Below, in pieces: positions 1 through 9,202 of a stretch of DNA of 64,000 bases. The position numbers and the translations under genes were made by a program. Location: positions 124,001 through 188,000 of the forward strand of contig JAUIGL010000002.1 of the NCBI GenBank assembly GCA_030430165.1, read 5' to 3'. How positions within the stretch are numbered: the first letter of the stretch is position 1; the number at the start of each line of letters is the position of its first letter. Source of the stretch: a bacterium. GTDB lineage: Bacteria > Desulfobacterota > Binatia > HRBIN30 > CADEER01. The notes under the pieces are model-generated. The model was given only the letters and a program-made list of their open reading frames with translations. It ran no database searches and had not been told where the DNA came from.

Positions 1-1434
1 CGTCTCGCCGATCTGCCGTTCGACGGTATGCAGAGGATTCAGCGAGGTCATCGGTTCCTGGAAGATCATGCCGATGCGGTCGCCGCGGATCCGCCGCAGC
101 GTTTCCGCATCGGCGCCGATCAGCTCGGTATCGTGAAAGCGGATGTGTCCGCGCGGGTGACTCGCCGCCGGGTAGGGCAGCAGCTGCAGGATCGAGAGTG
201 CGGTGACGGACTTTCCCGAGCCGCTCTCGCCGACCAGAGCCACGGTTTCGCGTGGCTCGATGGCCAGGGAGATGCCGCGCACCGCGTCGACCGCGGCGGC
301 CCCTTGACCAAAGCGCACGACCAGATCGCGGACTTCGAGGATCCCGCCGGTCGCCGGAACCGAGTGTGGCTCGCGCACCGGCAGCGTCGGCTCGTCCGCG
401 TCATCGGCCGGCGGCTCGGCGAAGCTCTTGCGCGGGTCAAAGGCGTCGCGCACGCCTTCGCCGATGAACACCATCAGCGACAGGGTGATGGCGAGCGAGA
501 AGAACGCGCTGAAGCCGAGCCACGGAGCGTGCAGGTTGTCCTTCCCCTGGCGCAGCAGCTCGCCGAGCGACGCCGAACCCGGCGGCAGGCCGAAACCGAG
601 GAAGTCGAGCGAGGTCAGCGTGACCAGGGCGCCGCTGGTGATGAAGGGAAGAAAGGTCAGCGCCGCGACCATGGCGTTGGGCAGCACGTGGCGCAGGATG
701 ATGCGTGTATCCGACAGACCGAGCGCGCGCGCGGCGCGAACGTAGTCGAAGTTGCGGGCGCGCAGAAACTCGGCGCGCACCACGCCGACCAGCGAGGTCC
801 ACTGAAAGAGCAGCATCAGCCCGAGCAGCCACCAGAAGTTCGGCGTGACCACGCTGGCGAGGATGATCAACAGAAACAGAGTCGGCAGGCCCGACCAAAT
901 CTCGATGAAGCGCTGGAACAGCAGATCGATCCAGCCGCCGAAGTAGCCCTGGATGCCGCCGGCGGCGATGCCGATGATCGAGGAAAGCAGGGTCAGAATC
1001 AGACCGAATAGGACCGAGATGCGAAAGCCGTAGATCAACCGTGCGGCGACGTCGCGCGCCTGGTCGTCGGTGCCGAGCCAGTTGCGGGTGGTCGGCGGCG
1101 ACGGCGACGGACGGTCGAGGCCGTAGATGACGGTGTCGTAGCGGTACGGGATCGGCGCCCAGACGATCCACCCCTTCTCCTCGATCAGCTCTCGGACCTC
1201 CGGCTCCCTGTAATTGGCCTCGGTCTCGAAGAAGCCGCCGAAGGTGGTCTCGGGATAGGCGCGGGCGACCGGAAAATAGGCTTCGCCGTCGTAGACGACC
1301 AACAACGGGCGGTCGTTGGCGATCAGCTCGGCGAAGAGGGAGAAGACGAACAGGAACGAGAAGATCCAGAGCGACCAGACCGCGCGGCGGTTGGCGTTGA
1401 ACTTGGCGACGCGCCGTTGATTGAGAGGAGACAC
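1..1434 (-). CDS. yejE-yejF: YejE-type ABC permease read in frame into YejF-type ATPase (partial, 3' end off window)
   Basis: Inner-membrane subunit of a peptide/microcin C-type ABC importer. From a GTG at 1434 (11 bases after the yejB stop), residues 1-338 match YejE closely: N-terminal [20 protein letters not shown], the [11 protein letters not shown] segment, several membrane helices and the family C-terminus [14 protein letters not shown]. The frame has no stop there; it continues through an acidic, Pro-rich linker (about residues 339-362) into a YejF-like ATPase with [10 protein letters not shown], Walker A GESGSGKS (residues 402-409) and the Q-loop [13 protein letters not shown]. In E. 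coli these are two separate proteins. Either this is a true permease-ATPase fusion or the ATPase starts internally at a GTG in the linker (VREPHS). Only the first ATPase lobe lies in the window. Translation of 241-540 was checked codon by codon. Confidence 0.85.
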   Translation of the reverse strand, partial: MSPLNQRRVAKFNANRRAVWSLWIFSFLFVFSLFAELIANDRPLLVVYDGEAYFPVARAYPETTFGGFFETEANYREPEVRELIEEKGWIVWAPIPYRYDTVIYGLDRPSPSPPTTRNWLGTDDQARDVAARLIYGFRISVLFGLILTLLSSIIGIAAGGIQGYFGGWIDLLFQRFIEIWSGLPTLFLLIILASVVTPNFWWLLGLMLLFQWTSLVGVVRAEFLRARNFDYVRAARALGLSDTRIILRHVLPNAMVAALTFLPFITSGALVTLTSLDFLGFGLPPGSASLGELLRQGKDNLHAPWLGFSAFFSLAITLSLMVFIGEGVRDAFDPRKSFAEPPADDADEPTLPVREPHSVPATGGILEVRDLVVRFGQGAAAVDAVRGISLAIEPRETVALVGESGSGKSVTALSILQLLPYPAASHPRGHIRFHDTELIGADAETLRRIRGDRIGMIFQEPMTSLNPLHTVERQIGET

Positions 1435-1444
1435 GGGCGGTGGT

Positions 1445-2539
1445 TCAGTCGCGCCGCTCGAAATCGATCCGCGGATCGACCAGCACGTAGGTCATGTCCT
1501 CGACCAGCTTCATCACCAGACCGACCAGGGTGAAGAAGTAGAGCGTGCCGAACATCACCGGGTAGTTGCGGTTCAGGGCCGCCTGGAAGCCGAGCTGGCC
1601 GAGCCCGTCGAGCGAGAAGATGACTTCGATGAGCAGCGATCCGGTGAACAGGATGCCGACGAAGGCCGCGGGAAAGCCGGCGATGACGATCAGCATCGCG
1701 TTGCGGAAGACGTGGCCGTACATGACGCGGCGCTCGGACAGACCCTTGGCGCGCGCGGTGAGCACGTACTGCTGGTTGATCTGGTCGAGGAAGGAGTTCT
1801 TGGTGAGCATGGTGAGCGAAGCGAATCCGCCGATCACCAGCGACGTCACCGGCAACGTGATGTGCCAGAAGTAGTCGACGACTTTTCCCCACGTCGACAG
1901 CTCCTCCCAGTTGTCCGAGAACAGCCCGCGCAGCGGAAACCAGTCGAAGTAACGTCCGCCGGCGAACAGGACGATGAGAAGGATTGCGAAGAGAAAGCCG
2001 GGCACCGCGTTGCCGACGATGACCACGCCGGAGGTCCAGGCGTCGAAGCGGCTGCCGTCGCGCACCGCCTTGGCGATGCCGAGAGGGATCGAGATCAGGT
2101 AGACGATCAACGTCGTCCACAGTCCGAGCGAGATCGACACCGGCATCTTCTCGATCACCAGATCGATCACCGGCCGGTCGTGAAAGAAGCTGTCGCCGAA
2201 GTCGAAGCGGAGGAAGTTGCCGATCATCATGACGAAGCGTTTGTGCGCCGGCTTGTCGAAACCGAACTGCTTCTCGAGGTCGGCGATGAACTCGGGATCG
2301 AGTCCCTGCGCGCCGCGGTATTCGGTGCTGCCCTTGGCGCCCGACGATTGCGTGCGAACGTCGCCGCGCTGGCTGCCGCCGACGCGGGCGCTCGCCTCGA
2401 TGCCGGTATCGCGGTAGCGAGCGATGATCTGCTCGACCGGTCCGCCCGGCGCGGCATGGATGACGAGAAAGTTGAGCAGCATGATTCCGAACAGGGTCGG
2501 AACCATGAGCAGCAGGCGGCGAACTACGTAGGCGGCCAT
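1445..2539 (-). CDS. yejB: YejB-type ABC transporter permease
   Basis: A 364-residue inner-membrane permease of the oligopeptide/microcin C importer family. It starts with the typical MAAYVVRRLLLMVPTLFGI first helix, has a periplasmic loop (about residues 30-110), and a C-terminal permease core with the EAA-like loop ARAKGLSERRVMYGHVFRNA. It ends in VLVDPRIDFERRD, the usual YejB ending. It lies between yejA (upstream, 16-base gap) and the yejE-like gene (10-base gap), so it is in one operon transcribed leftwards. The Gln/Ser/Gly-rich insertion around residues 50-75 is normal for YejB proteins. Function is assigned from family similarity and synteny. Confidence 0.93.
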   Translation of the reverse strand: MAAYVVRRLLLMVPTLFGIMLLNFLVIHAAPGGPVEQIIARYRDTGIEASARVGGSQRGDVRTQSSGAKGSTEYRGAQGLDPEFIADLEKQFGFDKPAHKRFVMMIGNFLRFDFGDSFFHDRPVIDLVIEKMPVSISLGLWTTLIVYLISIPLGIAKAVRDGSRFDAWTSGVVIVGNAVPGFLFAILLIVLFAGGRYFDWFPLRGLFSDNWEELSTWGKVVDYFWHITLPVTSLVIGGFASLTMLTKNSFLDQINQQYVLTARAKGLSERRVMYGHVFRNAMLIVIAGFPAAFVGILFTGSLLIEVIFSLDGLGQLGFQAALNRNYPVMFGTLYFFTLVGLVMKLVEDMTYVLVDPRIDFERRD

Positions 2540-2555
2540 CGAGCTGCTCGGCTCC

Positions 2556-4376
2556 TCAGGGTTTCTTGTCGCCGAGCGCCGCCTCGAGGGCTGGGTCCAC
2601 CCACCACGTGTCGACCACCTGTGCGCCGTCGTCCGGGACGACGTCGGGCATACCGAATTTGTTCCAGTAGGCGAGTCGGTCGTAGGCGATGTACCACTGC
2701 GGGATCACCCAGTATCCCCACTGGAGAACTCGGTCGAAGGCGCGCGTGCGATGCACCAGAGCGTCGCGGTCCGCCGCCGCGACCACCTTCTCGACGAGTG
2801 CGTCGATGACCGGACTCTTGGCGCCGACCCAGTTGGCGCTGCCGCTGGCGTCGGCGAGCTCCGAGCTCCAGTACATGCGCTGTTCGTTGCCGGGCGATCG
2901 GGTGTCGGCGTAGCTGATGACGATCATGTCGTAGTCGTGCTCGTCGAGGCGGCGAACGTACTGCGGCGGGTCGACGGTGCGGACGTCGACCGTGACGCCG
3001 AGGCGCTCGAGGTTCTTCTTGAACGGAAGGACGACGCGTTCGAACTGCGGGTCGTAGAGCAATACCTCGAAGCGCAGGGGGCCGATCTCGGGGTGGATCA
3101 GCTTGCGAGTCTCCGGGTCGATCTTCCAGCCGGCGTCTTGGAGAATCTTGGCCGCCTGCTTGAGATTCTCGCGCATGCGGCCGCTGCCGTCGGTGACCGG
3201 CGGCTGGTACTCCTCGGTGAACAGCTCCGGCGGCAGCTGGTCGCGGTAGGGCTCGAGAATCGCCAGCTCCTCGCCCTGCGGGATTCCGGTCGCTGCCAGC
3301 TCAGAGTTGTCGAAGTAGGAACGGTTGCGCGTGTATTGTCCGTAGAAGAGGTTCTTGTTGGACCATTCGAAGTCGAGACCGTAGGTCAGCGCGCGGCGCA
3401 CCTGCCGGTCCTGGAAGACCTTGCGGCGGGTGTTGAAAACGAAGCCCTGCATGCCCTGCGGCCGCTTGTGCGGCGAGGTGCGCTTGATGATTCTGCCGTC
3501 GCGCACGGCGGGGATGTCGTACTGGGTCGCCCAGGTCTTGGACGCGTTCTCGGCGCGAAAATCGTAGTCGCCCGACTTGAAGGCCTCGGTGGCGACGTTG
3601 GAGTCGCGGAAGTAGATCAGGCGGATGGTGTCGAAGTTCCAGCGGCCCTTGTTCACTGGCAGGTCCGCCCCCCAGTAGTCCTCGACGCGATCGTATTCGA
3701 TGAAGCGACCCGGATCGAAGCGGCCGACCTTGTAGGGACCGCTGCCGAGCGGCGGATCGAGGCTGGTTTTTTCGAAGGGGCGGTCGGCCCAGTAGTGCTT
3801 GGGAAGAACCGCCAGCTGGCCGAGGATCAGCGGTAGCTCGCGGTTGTCGCCGGGCTTGAAGGTGAAGCGCACGGTGCGGTCGTCGATGCGCTCGACCTCG
3901 TCGACGCTGGCGTAGTACGAGCGGAAATTCGGAGACCCCTTGTCGCGAAGCGTTTCGAAGGAAAAGACGACGTCGTCGGCGGTGACCGGCTTGCCGTCGT
4001 GCCACTTCGCCTGTTTGCGCAGGACGAATTGGACCCAGGAGCGATCCGGCGGTGTCTCGACGGTTTCGGCGAGCAGGCCGTATGCGGAAAAGGGCTCGTC
4101 GGCCGAGGCGGCCATCAACGTGTCGTAAATCAACACCGAGATGTCGGCAGCCGCGACGCCTTTGACGATGAAGGGATTGAAGCTGTCGAAGTTGCCGATC
4201 GCGTAGCGGGACAAGCTGCCGCCCTTGGGCGCGTTCGGATTGACGTAGCCGAAGTGGGTGAAATCGGGTCCGTACTTGACGTCACCGTGCATGGCCATGC
4301 CGTGCTGCGGTGCACCGAGAGCGGGCGCAGCGGCCGACAGAAACAATGCGGCGGCGGTTGTGGCGATCAGGCGCAT
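2556..4376 (-). CDS. yejA: YejA-type periplasmic peptide-binding protein (SBP family 5)
   Basis: A 606-residue extracytoplasmic solute-binding protein. Residues 1-21 form a signal peptide (MRLIATTAAALFLSAAAPALG). It has the SBP-5 hallmarks HFGYVNPNAPKGGSLS near the N-terminus, WHDGKPVTADDVVFSFETL, and LGSGPYKVGRFDPGRFIEY in the first lobe. It would deliver peptides or peptide-like compounds to the YejB/YejE/YejF importer encoded immediately downstream. The start has a good ribosome site (GGGAGGA, 5-10 bases upstream). As first gene of the operon it presumably sets expression. Substrate cannot be told from sequence; microcin C-like and general oligopeptides are the known family substrates. Confidence 0.93.
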   Translation of the reverse strand: MRLIATTAAALFLSAAAPALGAPQHGMAMHGDVKYGPDFTHFGYVNPNAPKGGSLSRYAIGNFDSFNPFIVKGVAAADISVLIYDTLMAASADEPFSAYGLLAETVETPPDRSWVQFVLRKQAKWHDGKPVTADDVVFSFETLRDKGSPNFRSYYASVDEVERIDDRTVRFTFKPGDNRELPLILGQLAVLPKHYWADRPFEKTSLDPPLGSGPYKVGRFDPGRFIEYDRVEDYWGADLPVNKGRWNFDTIRLIYFRDSNVATEAFKSGDYDFRAENASKTWATQYDIPAVRDGRIIKRTSPHKRPQGMQGFVFNTRRKVFQDRQVRRALTYGLDFEWSNKNLFYGQYTRNRSYFDNSELAATGIPQGEELAILEPYRDQLPPELFTEEYQPPVTDGSGRMRENLKQAAKILQDAGWKIDPETRKLIHPEIGPLRFEVLLYDPQFERVVLPFKKNLERLGVTVDVRTVDPPQYVRRLDEHDYDMIVISYADTRSPGNEQRMYWSSELADASGSANWVGAKSPVIDALVEKVVAAADRDALVHRTRAFDRVLQWGYWVIPQWYIAYDRLAYWNKFGMPDVVPDDGAQVVDTWWVDPALEAALGDKKP

Positions 4377-4439
4377 GGAGTCCTCCCAGGTGGTGGCACC
4401 CGACCGAGCTTACGCGAATCGAGTGGACCGGACTAGCGC

Positions 4440-4592
4440 GGCGGGGTTGGAAGGTTGCGCGCTACGCGCGCTCATCGGAGACGCCCTCTCCTCAATCGTC
4501 CCCCATAGGGGGAGGAGGTCTTGGTCCCCTCTCCCTACGGGAGAGGGCGAGGGAGAGGGCGGATGAAACGGGGGCGTAGCCCTACCGCCTTG
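4440..4592. repeat. Intergenic palindromic repeat element, copy 1
   Basis: The yejA/LLM-oxidoreductase spacer holds nested inverted repeats. They include CCCCCATAGGGGG and CTCTCCCTACGGGAGAG, and end in GGGGGCGTAGCCCT. The same order of motifs (CTACGC..TCATC(C)GAG, a CTCTCCC hairpin, GGATGA, GGGGGCGTAGCCC) recurs at 7240-7413. This is a non-coding dispersed repeat of the kind that can form hairpins in the transcript; no protein-coding content was seen. Confidence 0.7.
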
Positions 4593-4648
4593 GTGCGTCC
4601 CACTGTCTGCGTCTATGATGGCAGGCTCGCGAGGGAGAAGGAGACGAG

Positions 4649-5647
4649 ATGGAATTTGCGATTCAGGTGTCCGGTGGGCAGGTGCGGCGCGACAAGCTCG
4701 GCATCGAAGCTTTGATCGACGATGCGCAGCTCGCCGAAGATGTCGGGTTCTCGACGGTGTTCGTGCCCGACCACTATGTGTCGGAAGCACTCGGCCAGCT
4801 CCAGCGCGACATCCCGATGTACGAGATGTTCCTCGCCATGGCGACCCTGGCGCAACGAACCAAGAAGGTGAAGATCGGCAGCCACGTCGCCTGCATGCTG
4901 TTTCGCCATCCGGCGATGACGGCGCGATTGTTCGCCCAGGTCGACGAAGCCAGCGGCGGTCGCTGTATCGCCGGGGTTGGCGCCGGCTGGACGCGGGCCG
5001 AGTTCGAGATGATGGGGATCCCGTTCCCCGAGGTGTCGGAGCGGTTACGGATGATGGACGAGGCGGTGGCGATCATGCGCGGGCTGTGGAGCGAGGAATC
5101 CTTCACCTACTCGGGGGAGCACTACCAGGTTCGCGAGGCCTGTTGCCTGCCCAAGCCGGCGCAGAAGCCCGGTCCGCCGATCATGCTGGGTGGCAGCGGC
5201 AACGGCATTCTTCGCCGCGCCGGACAGTGGGCAGACATCATTCACATGGTGCCGGTGATCGGCGCGGCGGGAACGACGACGCTCGAAGAGATCCAGAAGT
5301 TCTCCGACGAGTCCCTGAGCGAGAAGCTGGTGCGGGTCGGCGACGCGGCGGAGAAGGCCGGGCGCCCGCGCAACAGCGTGCGCTTCGCATCGACGATCTT
5401 TCGCTACCACCTCACTTCGAGCCCGACCGAGACCCGCGAGCTGGGCGACCAGATGGCCGGACTGTTCGGAGTTTCGACCGACGAGATCCTCGCCCATCCG
5501 GTCAGTCTGATCGGCACCGCCGAAGAGATCGTCGAAGAGCTGCGCCGCCGGGAACGTCAGCACGGGTTGTCGCTGCTGGCGCTGAACTTCGCGTCGCACG
5601 ACGAGATCCGCGAGTTTGGCGAGAAGGTTGTGCCGCACGTCAAGTAG
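4649..5647 (+). CDS. LLM-class (F420/flavin-dependent) oxidoreductase
   Basis: A 332-residue TIM-barrel enzyme of the luciferase-like monooxygenase family, F420-type subfamily. Visible features are the N-terminal EDVGFSTVFVPDHYVSEA, the AQRTKKVKIGSHVACMLFRHP strand with the conserved RHP, the GRCIAGVGAGWTRAEFEMMG motif (WxxxEfxxxG), and the PPIMLGGSGNGILRRAGQWAD segment before a C-terminal helix bundle. It follows a strong Shine-Dalgarno (GGGAGAAGGAGA). Substrate is unknown: relatives reduce or oxidise a wide range of small molecules. An F420-type nitroreductase-like gene also lies at 32974-33444, which supports deazaflavin use in this organism. Confidence 0.88.
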   Translation: MEFAIQVSGGQVRRDKLGIEALIDDAQLAEDVGFSTVFVPDHYVSEALGQLQRDIPMYEMFLAMATLAQRTKKVKIGSHVACMLFRHPAMTARLFAQVDEASGGRCIAGVGAGWTRAEFEMMGIPFPEVSERLRMMDEAVAIMRGLWSEESFTYSGEHYQVREACCLPKPAQKPGPPIMLGGSGNGILRRAGQWADIIHMVPVIGAAGTTTLEEIQKFSDESLSEKLVRVGDAAEKAGRPRNSVRFASTIFRYHLTSSPTETRELGDQMAGLFGVSTDEILAHPVSLIGTAEEIVEELRRRERQHGLSLLALNFASHDEIREFGEKVVPHVK

Positions 5648-5835
5648 TCCCAAACGCGGCTGCGCCGCGTGTCCCAAGCGTCGGCTTCGCCGACAGCGTC
5701 CCAAGACCGCGCTACGCGCGGGTCGTCCCAAGGGTGATTCGATCTTCGACGCGCCGCTATGCAGCGCTTGGGACACGGCCGAGAAGCGGCCGTTTGGGAC
5801 GGAGCAGAGCGACTTGGGACAGCGAGCGCAGCTCG
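5646..5835. repeat. GTCCCAAG hairpin-cassette repeat, copy 1
   Basis: The 188-base convergent spacer is built of short units: the word GTCCCAAG or CCCAAA followed by a small GC palindrome (for example GCGGCTGCGCCGC, TCGGCTTCGCCGA, CGCGCTACGCGCG). At least six units are visible. The same organisation, with partly identical units (TCCCAAGCGTCGGCTTCGCCG), is at 29848-29983. Each palindrome can form a hairpin, so the array may act as a bidirectional terminator or RNA-stabilising block between convergent genes. Confidence 0.75.
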
Positions 5836-6441
5836 CTATTTGAGCAGCGCCTTTAGGCGCTCGGCGTCGATTTGGGCGAACACACCGGTTGCTTCGACGG
5901 TGAGCGTGTCTCCGTCGTAGCAGCGGGCGGTGGAGTGGATGCGGCGGTTTTCGACTTTGTCGCAGCTGGCTTCGAAGCGGATCTCGCGGTTCAGCGGGGT
6001 GGCTTTGCGGAAGTCCATCGCCAGATGGACGGTTGGGCCGGGTGTGCCGTTGATCAGGTTGGCGATGTTGAGCACCTGGTCGAAGGCGGCCGAGATCACG
6101 GCGCCGTGCACGCAGTTGGGAGGGCCTTCGTAGACGGTACCGAACGTGGCAAAGGCGATCGCTTGGTTACCGCCTTCCGTGAAGCGCAGGGGAACCGCCA
6201 CTGGATTGCGGGGTCCCATGACGAAGTCGTAGGCGAACAGCTCGTCGAATGCCGGCGTCTCGGTGAACGCGTAGCGCGGCGGCGGCGGATCGGGGATGTG
6301 GGCGCGGAGTCGTGCATCGAGGGCGCGAACGCGTTCCGCGGTCTCGTCGAGAAGCGCGTCGTCGTCGGCGCGCATGCGCACGGTGGTGTCGAGAAGCGAG
6401 CGTAGTGCGTCAGCGAGGGCGATGTGCGGATCCGAGCTCAT
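5836..6441 (-). CDS. PaaI-like hotdog-fold thioesterase
   Basis: A 201-residue protein with a single hotdog domain. The key segment is EGPPNCVHGAVISAAFDQVL (Cys/Val-His-Gly at the start of the long central helix, as in PaaI/YbgC-type acyl-CoA thioesterases), followed by strands VHLAMDFRKATPLNREIRFEA and GVFAQIDAERL. A helical N-terminal extension of about 60 residues precedes it. The ATG at 6441 was chosen because AAAGAGAG lies just upstream; an in-frame TTG at 6477 would overlap the stop of the upstream glycosylase gene by four bases, so the genes are probably co-transcribed. Substrate unknown, acyl-CoA likely. Confidence 0.8.
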   Translation of the reverse strand: MSSDPHIALADALRSLLDTTVRMRADDDALLDETAERVRALDARLRAHIPDPPPPRYAFTETPAFDELFAYDFVMGPRNPVAVPLRFTEGGNQAIAFATFGTVYEGPPNCVHGAVISAAFDQVLNIANLINGTPGPTVHLAMDFRKATPLNREIRFEASCDKVENRRIHSTARCYDGDTLTVEATGVFAQIDAERLKALLK

Positions 6442-6473
6442 GAGCTGGACTCTCTTTGCTGGTTCGGGTGCTG

Positions 6474-7190
6474 TCAATCGACCGCACCCGCCGCGCGTCG
6501 AAGGTGGTGAGCGAGCTCTTCGGCCGAAGTGCGGGCATTGCGGCCGGAGGTTGAGGGCATCACGTAGGCGCGGGCTTGGCCGATTTCATGCCCGAGCCAC
6601 CCGGCGGTCACCTGTTTGCCGAACACCTCGCGTACTCCGCCCAGCCCGACGAAGCAGATGACGGCTGGCCGCAGCCAGCCGACGATCAGCTCCAGGCGAC
6701 GAGTGCCGGCGCGATACTCTTTGCCGTCGATCTCGGCGGCGGCTCGGGTCACTCGTTTGACGATATCGGTGAAGCCGACACCGCTGGCCAACGCCGCGTC
6801 CGGATCCCTTTCGCGTTCGAGCAGGCCGGCGCGCACGGCGGCCGGCCAGAAGCGATTGCCGGGTCGGCCGAAGGGGATGCCGGTCTGCGCGGCGTAGGGC
6901 GACGGGTTGAGGCCGCAGACGAGAAGCCGCAGGCCGGGTTGGACATAGTCCGGCAGAGTCGGCTCGCGAATCGCTTCGGCGATGGTTTCGCGCGATCGCC
7001 GTTGCTGCAACGAGTCGACGCGGAAACCGCCGCCCTGCAGCAGCGCCTCGAGCAGCGGGAGCTCGACCGCCCCGGAGATGCGGCAACGAAGGCGGGCGCC
7101 GTCGTCGAGGGTTCGGTGCGCCGACAGGAGGCGGCTGGGCAAGTCGGTCAGATGTCCGGAAATGACCAGATCTTCTGTGCTCGCGGTCAA
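6474..7190 (-). CDS. Mug/TDG-family uracil/mismatch DNA glycosylase
   Basis: A 238-residue protein whose residues about 85-235 carry the two signature motifs of the mismatch-specific uracil-DNA glycosylase family: LLVCGLNPSPYAAQTGIPFG followed by RPGNRFWPA (motif A, GINP-type with the catalytic-site Asn) and VMPSTSGRNA (the DNA-intercalation loop, VxPxxSG). The protein would excise uracil or thymine from mispairs during base excision repair. About 80 N-terminal residues (including LLEALLQGGGFRVDSLQQR) are not part of the usual Mug domain and I do not recognise them. The annotated start is TTG without a clear ribosome site, so the N-terminus is uncertain. The downstream thioesterase gene follows closely. 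Confidence 0.82.
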   Translation of the reverse strand: MTASTEDLVISGHLTDLPSRLLSAHRTLDDGARLRCRISGAVELPLLEALLQGGGFRVDSLQQRRSRETIAEAIREPTLPDYVQPGLRLLVCGLNPSPYAAQTGIPFGRPGNRFWPAAVRAGLLERERDPDAALASGVGFTDIVKRVTRAAAEIDGKEYRAGTRRLELIVGWLRPAVICFVGLGGVREVFGKQVTAGWLGHEIGQARAYVMPSTSGRNARTSAEELAHHLRRAAGAVD

Positions 7191-7580
7191 TGTTTCGAGG
7201 GGAACTCGGTAGTGGATCGGTTTGGACCTCCGGAACTAAACGGAGCCTCGCTACGCTCGGTCATCCGAGGGACCCTCACCCGGCCTTCCCCCTTCGCTCT
7301 GCGAGCTACGGAGGACAAGTCGGCCGACCTCTCCCACAGGGAGAGGCAACTGAATTCCCTTCTCCCTGTGGGAGAAGGGCAGGATGAGGGTCCCTCGAAT
7401 GGGGGCGTAGCCCCACCAATGCAACTTCGGAACATTCGAACAAGCCGATCGCGGCCGGGACGCTTGGGGTCGCTCTCCGAGTTTCAAACTGACCCATTAC
7501 CAGGAAACTCTATGGATTGACTCGGGAGGGAGCGCGTCGGTTAATGACGCGGCCACTCCGTCGCGGCCGACTTCCGTACG
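7191..7580. other. Non-coding spacer, mostly repeat
   Basis: A stretch of 390 bases between two divergent genes. No reading frame with recognisable protein was seen. The central 170 bases are the second copy of the palindromic element described at 7240-7413; the rest (7414-7580) shows no clear feature apart from presumably containing the promoter of the downstream HTTM gene. Confidence 0.6.
7240..7413. repeat. Intergenic palindromic repeat element, copy 2
   Basis: Outer inverted repeats CGAGGGACCCTCACCC (about 7266) and GATGAGGGTCCCTCG (about 7383) enclose two CTCTCCCxxxGGGAGAG-type hairpins, one with CACAGGGAGAGG and one with CTCCCTGTGGGAGAAGG. The element starts with CTACGCTCGGTCATCCGAG and ends with GGGGGCGTAGCCCC, matching the borders of the copy at 4440-4592. 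Hence it is a dispersed composite repeat. Confidence 0.75.
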
Positions 7581-8966
7581 ATGATCTTTCCGGCTTCTCA
7601 TCCACGCTCCTGGTACGGAGCCTTGCGGTCCTTCCTTGCGCGCGATCTGCGGATCCACACTCTGTACCTGTACCGGGTGATCTTTTCGAGCTTCCTCCTG
7701 TTCGAGCTCTTCGAGCGATACGGAACCCTCGAGACCTGGTACGGCGAGCCGCGAATCTTCTTGCGATACCCGGGACTGGAATGGGTCCCGGTGCCGGGAC
7801 TGGTCGAGGCGCAGTTCCTGTTGCTGACGATGGTGCCGTGCGCGGCTTGTTTGCTCGTCGGAATTGCCACGCGGGCGGTAGCCGCATGGCTCGCGGCTGG
7901 CTACGCGCTCCTGCTGTTCGCCGACATCGCCTACTACAACAACCATCACTACCTGGTGCTGCTTCTGCTCTGCATGTTCGCCCTGGTGCCGGCAGGGGCG
8001 GGGCTGAGCCTGGTGTCGCCGGGGATTGCGCGGCCGATCCGGGGTGTCGACATCTTCGTATTCCGCGCGCAGTGGGTGCTCGTCTACTTCTTCGGCGGAG
8101 TGGCCAAGATGAATCCTGACTGGCTGCGCGGAGAGCCTGTGCGCAAGTGGCTGGTCGATTCCGGATCCGCGTTGGTCGACGCCGTGGGTGTGGACGCGCT
8201 GGCCATGTTCGTCGCGTGGGGCGGGATGTTGTTCGACCTGCTGGTGGGTTTTCTTTTGTTCGTTCCCGGAGTCCGATGGCTGGCAGTGGCGGCGGCGGTC
8301 GTATTTCACGTGAGCAATCACTTTCTCTTCGAGATCGGGATCTTCCCCTGGCTGAGTCTCGCGTCGCTCGTTCTCTTCTTCGACGTTCGGTTGCCGCAAC
8401 TGGAGTGGGGCAAGGCCAAGCCGCTCGGCAGGCAGTCTCTGGTCACCTTCACCGTCCTCGCTTGGCTCGCGGTCAGTTGCCTGATCCCGTTGCGCCACTT
8501 CGCCTATCCGGGCCATGTCGAGTGGACGCGCCGTGGGCTGCTGTTTTCGTGGCGCATGAAGTTGAGCGCGATCGATTCTTTCCTGGCGGTCCTGGTGTCG
8601 GAGGACGGTCGGCAGTGGCGCGAGGTCGAGCAGTCGCAGTTCCTCAACTCGCTGCAGATTCTGCGCTTGCGCATTTACCCGTATTCGGTGCGCAACTTCG
8701 TGATTGCCGTGCGTGAGCACTACGCGGCGCAAGGCCGTGAAGGCGCGCGCTTTCAGGTGAGGATGTTCGGCAGTCTCAACGGCCGGCCGCTGCAGTACTG
8801 GATCGACGCGGAAGTCGATCTCGCCGACACGAGGTTGGCGCATTTCTGGGAGAGCGAGCCGTGGATCGTCCCCGTCGAGTGGGATGCGGAGATCGGCGAC
8901 TACCCGGCGACCGAGGACGAGATGATGCAGCGTATCGTCGACGTCGTTGAGCGACCGCCGAGGTAG
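7581..8966 (+). CDS. HTTM-domain membrane protein (vitamin K-dependent gamma-carboxylase-like)
   Basis: A 461-residue polytopic protein: about eight hydrophobic segments in residues 20-330, then a soluble beta-rich C-terminal domain (about 335-461). The membrane part has the HTTM features LYLYRVIFSSFLLFELFERY, ADIAYYNNHHYLVLLLLCMF (the conserved NHHY), VYFFGGVAKMNPDWLRGEP and FHVSNHFLFEIGIFPWLSLA. Bacterial members are related to gamma-glutamyl carboxylase, but their substrate is mostly unknown. A paralogue with the same layout lies in the iron cluster at 57101-58510. This copy stands alone, so its partner is not shown by context. No strong ribosome site was seen. Confidence 0.82.
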   Translation: MIFPASHPRSWYGALRSFLARDLRIHTLYLYRVIFSSFLLFELFERYGTLETWYGEPRIFLRYPGLEWVPVPGLVEAQFLLLTMVPCAACLLVGIATRAVAAWLAAGYALLLFADIAYYNNHHYLVLLLLCMFALVPAGAGLSLVSPGIARPIRGVDIFVFRAQWVLVYFFGGVAKMNPDWLRGEPVRKWLVDSGSALVDAVGVDALAMFVAWGGMLFDLLVGFLLFVPGVRWLAVAAAVVFHVSNHFLFEIGIFPWLSLASLVLFFDVRLPQLEWGKAKPLGRQSLVTFTVLAWLAVSCLIPLRHFAYPGHVEWTRRGLLFSWRMKLSAIDSFLAVLVSEDGRQWREVEQSQFLNSLQILRLRIYPYSVRNFVIAVREHYAAQGREGARFQVRMFGSLNGRPLQYWIDAEVDLADTRLAHFWESEPWIVPVEWDAEIGDYPATEDEMMQRIVDVVERPPR

Positions 8967-9202
8967 GCTCTGAGGGCGGCTGTTGTCGCCTGCCGGCCAC
9001 TTCGCGCCGCGCGCAATGCAAGCCGCATGCGTTGCCGCGTGGAAGGGTCAAAAGCCTACGAAACCCGGCGACATTCCATTGCAACCGGGGTCGTACGAAA
9101 TTCGGCAAGACCGCCAAATGTCATACTTTCCCAGGATACAGCCCGTGCTCGCCGGGGGGCATGATCGGTTCCAATTCAAGGGGAACGGGGAATCGATCAA
9201 GC

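Noticed and set aside
28-1011. Long plus-strand reading frame opposite the yejE-yejF gene
   Set aside because: It is the exact antisense of the ABC genes (codon-aligned), has no recognisable protein and a high-GC composition that makes antisense frames long by chance.
1421-2809. Plus-strand frame of 462 codons opposite yejB
   Set aside because: Antisense of a clearly conserved permease; no family features.
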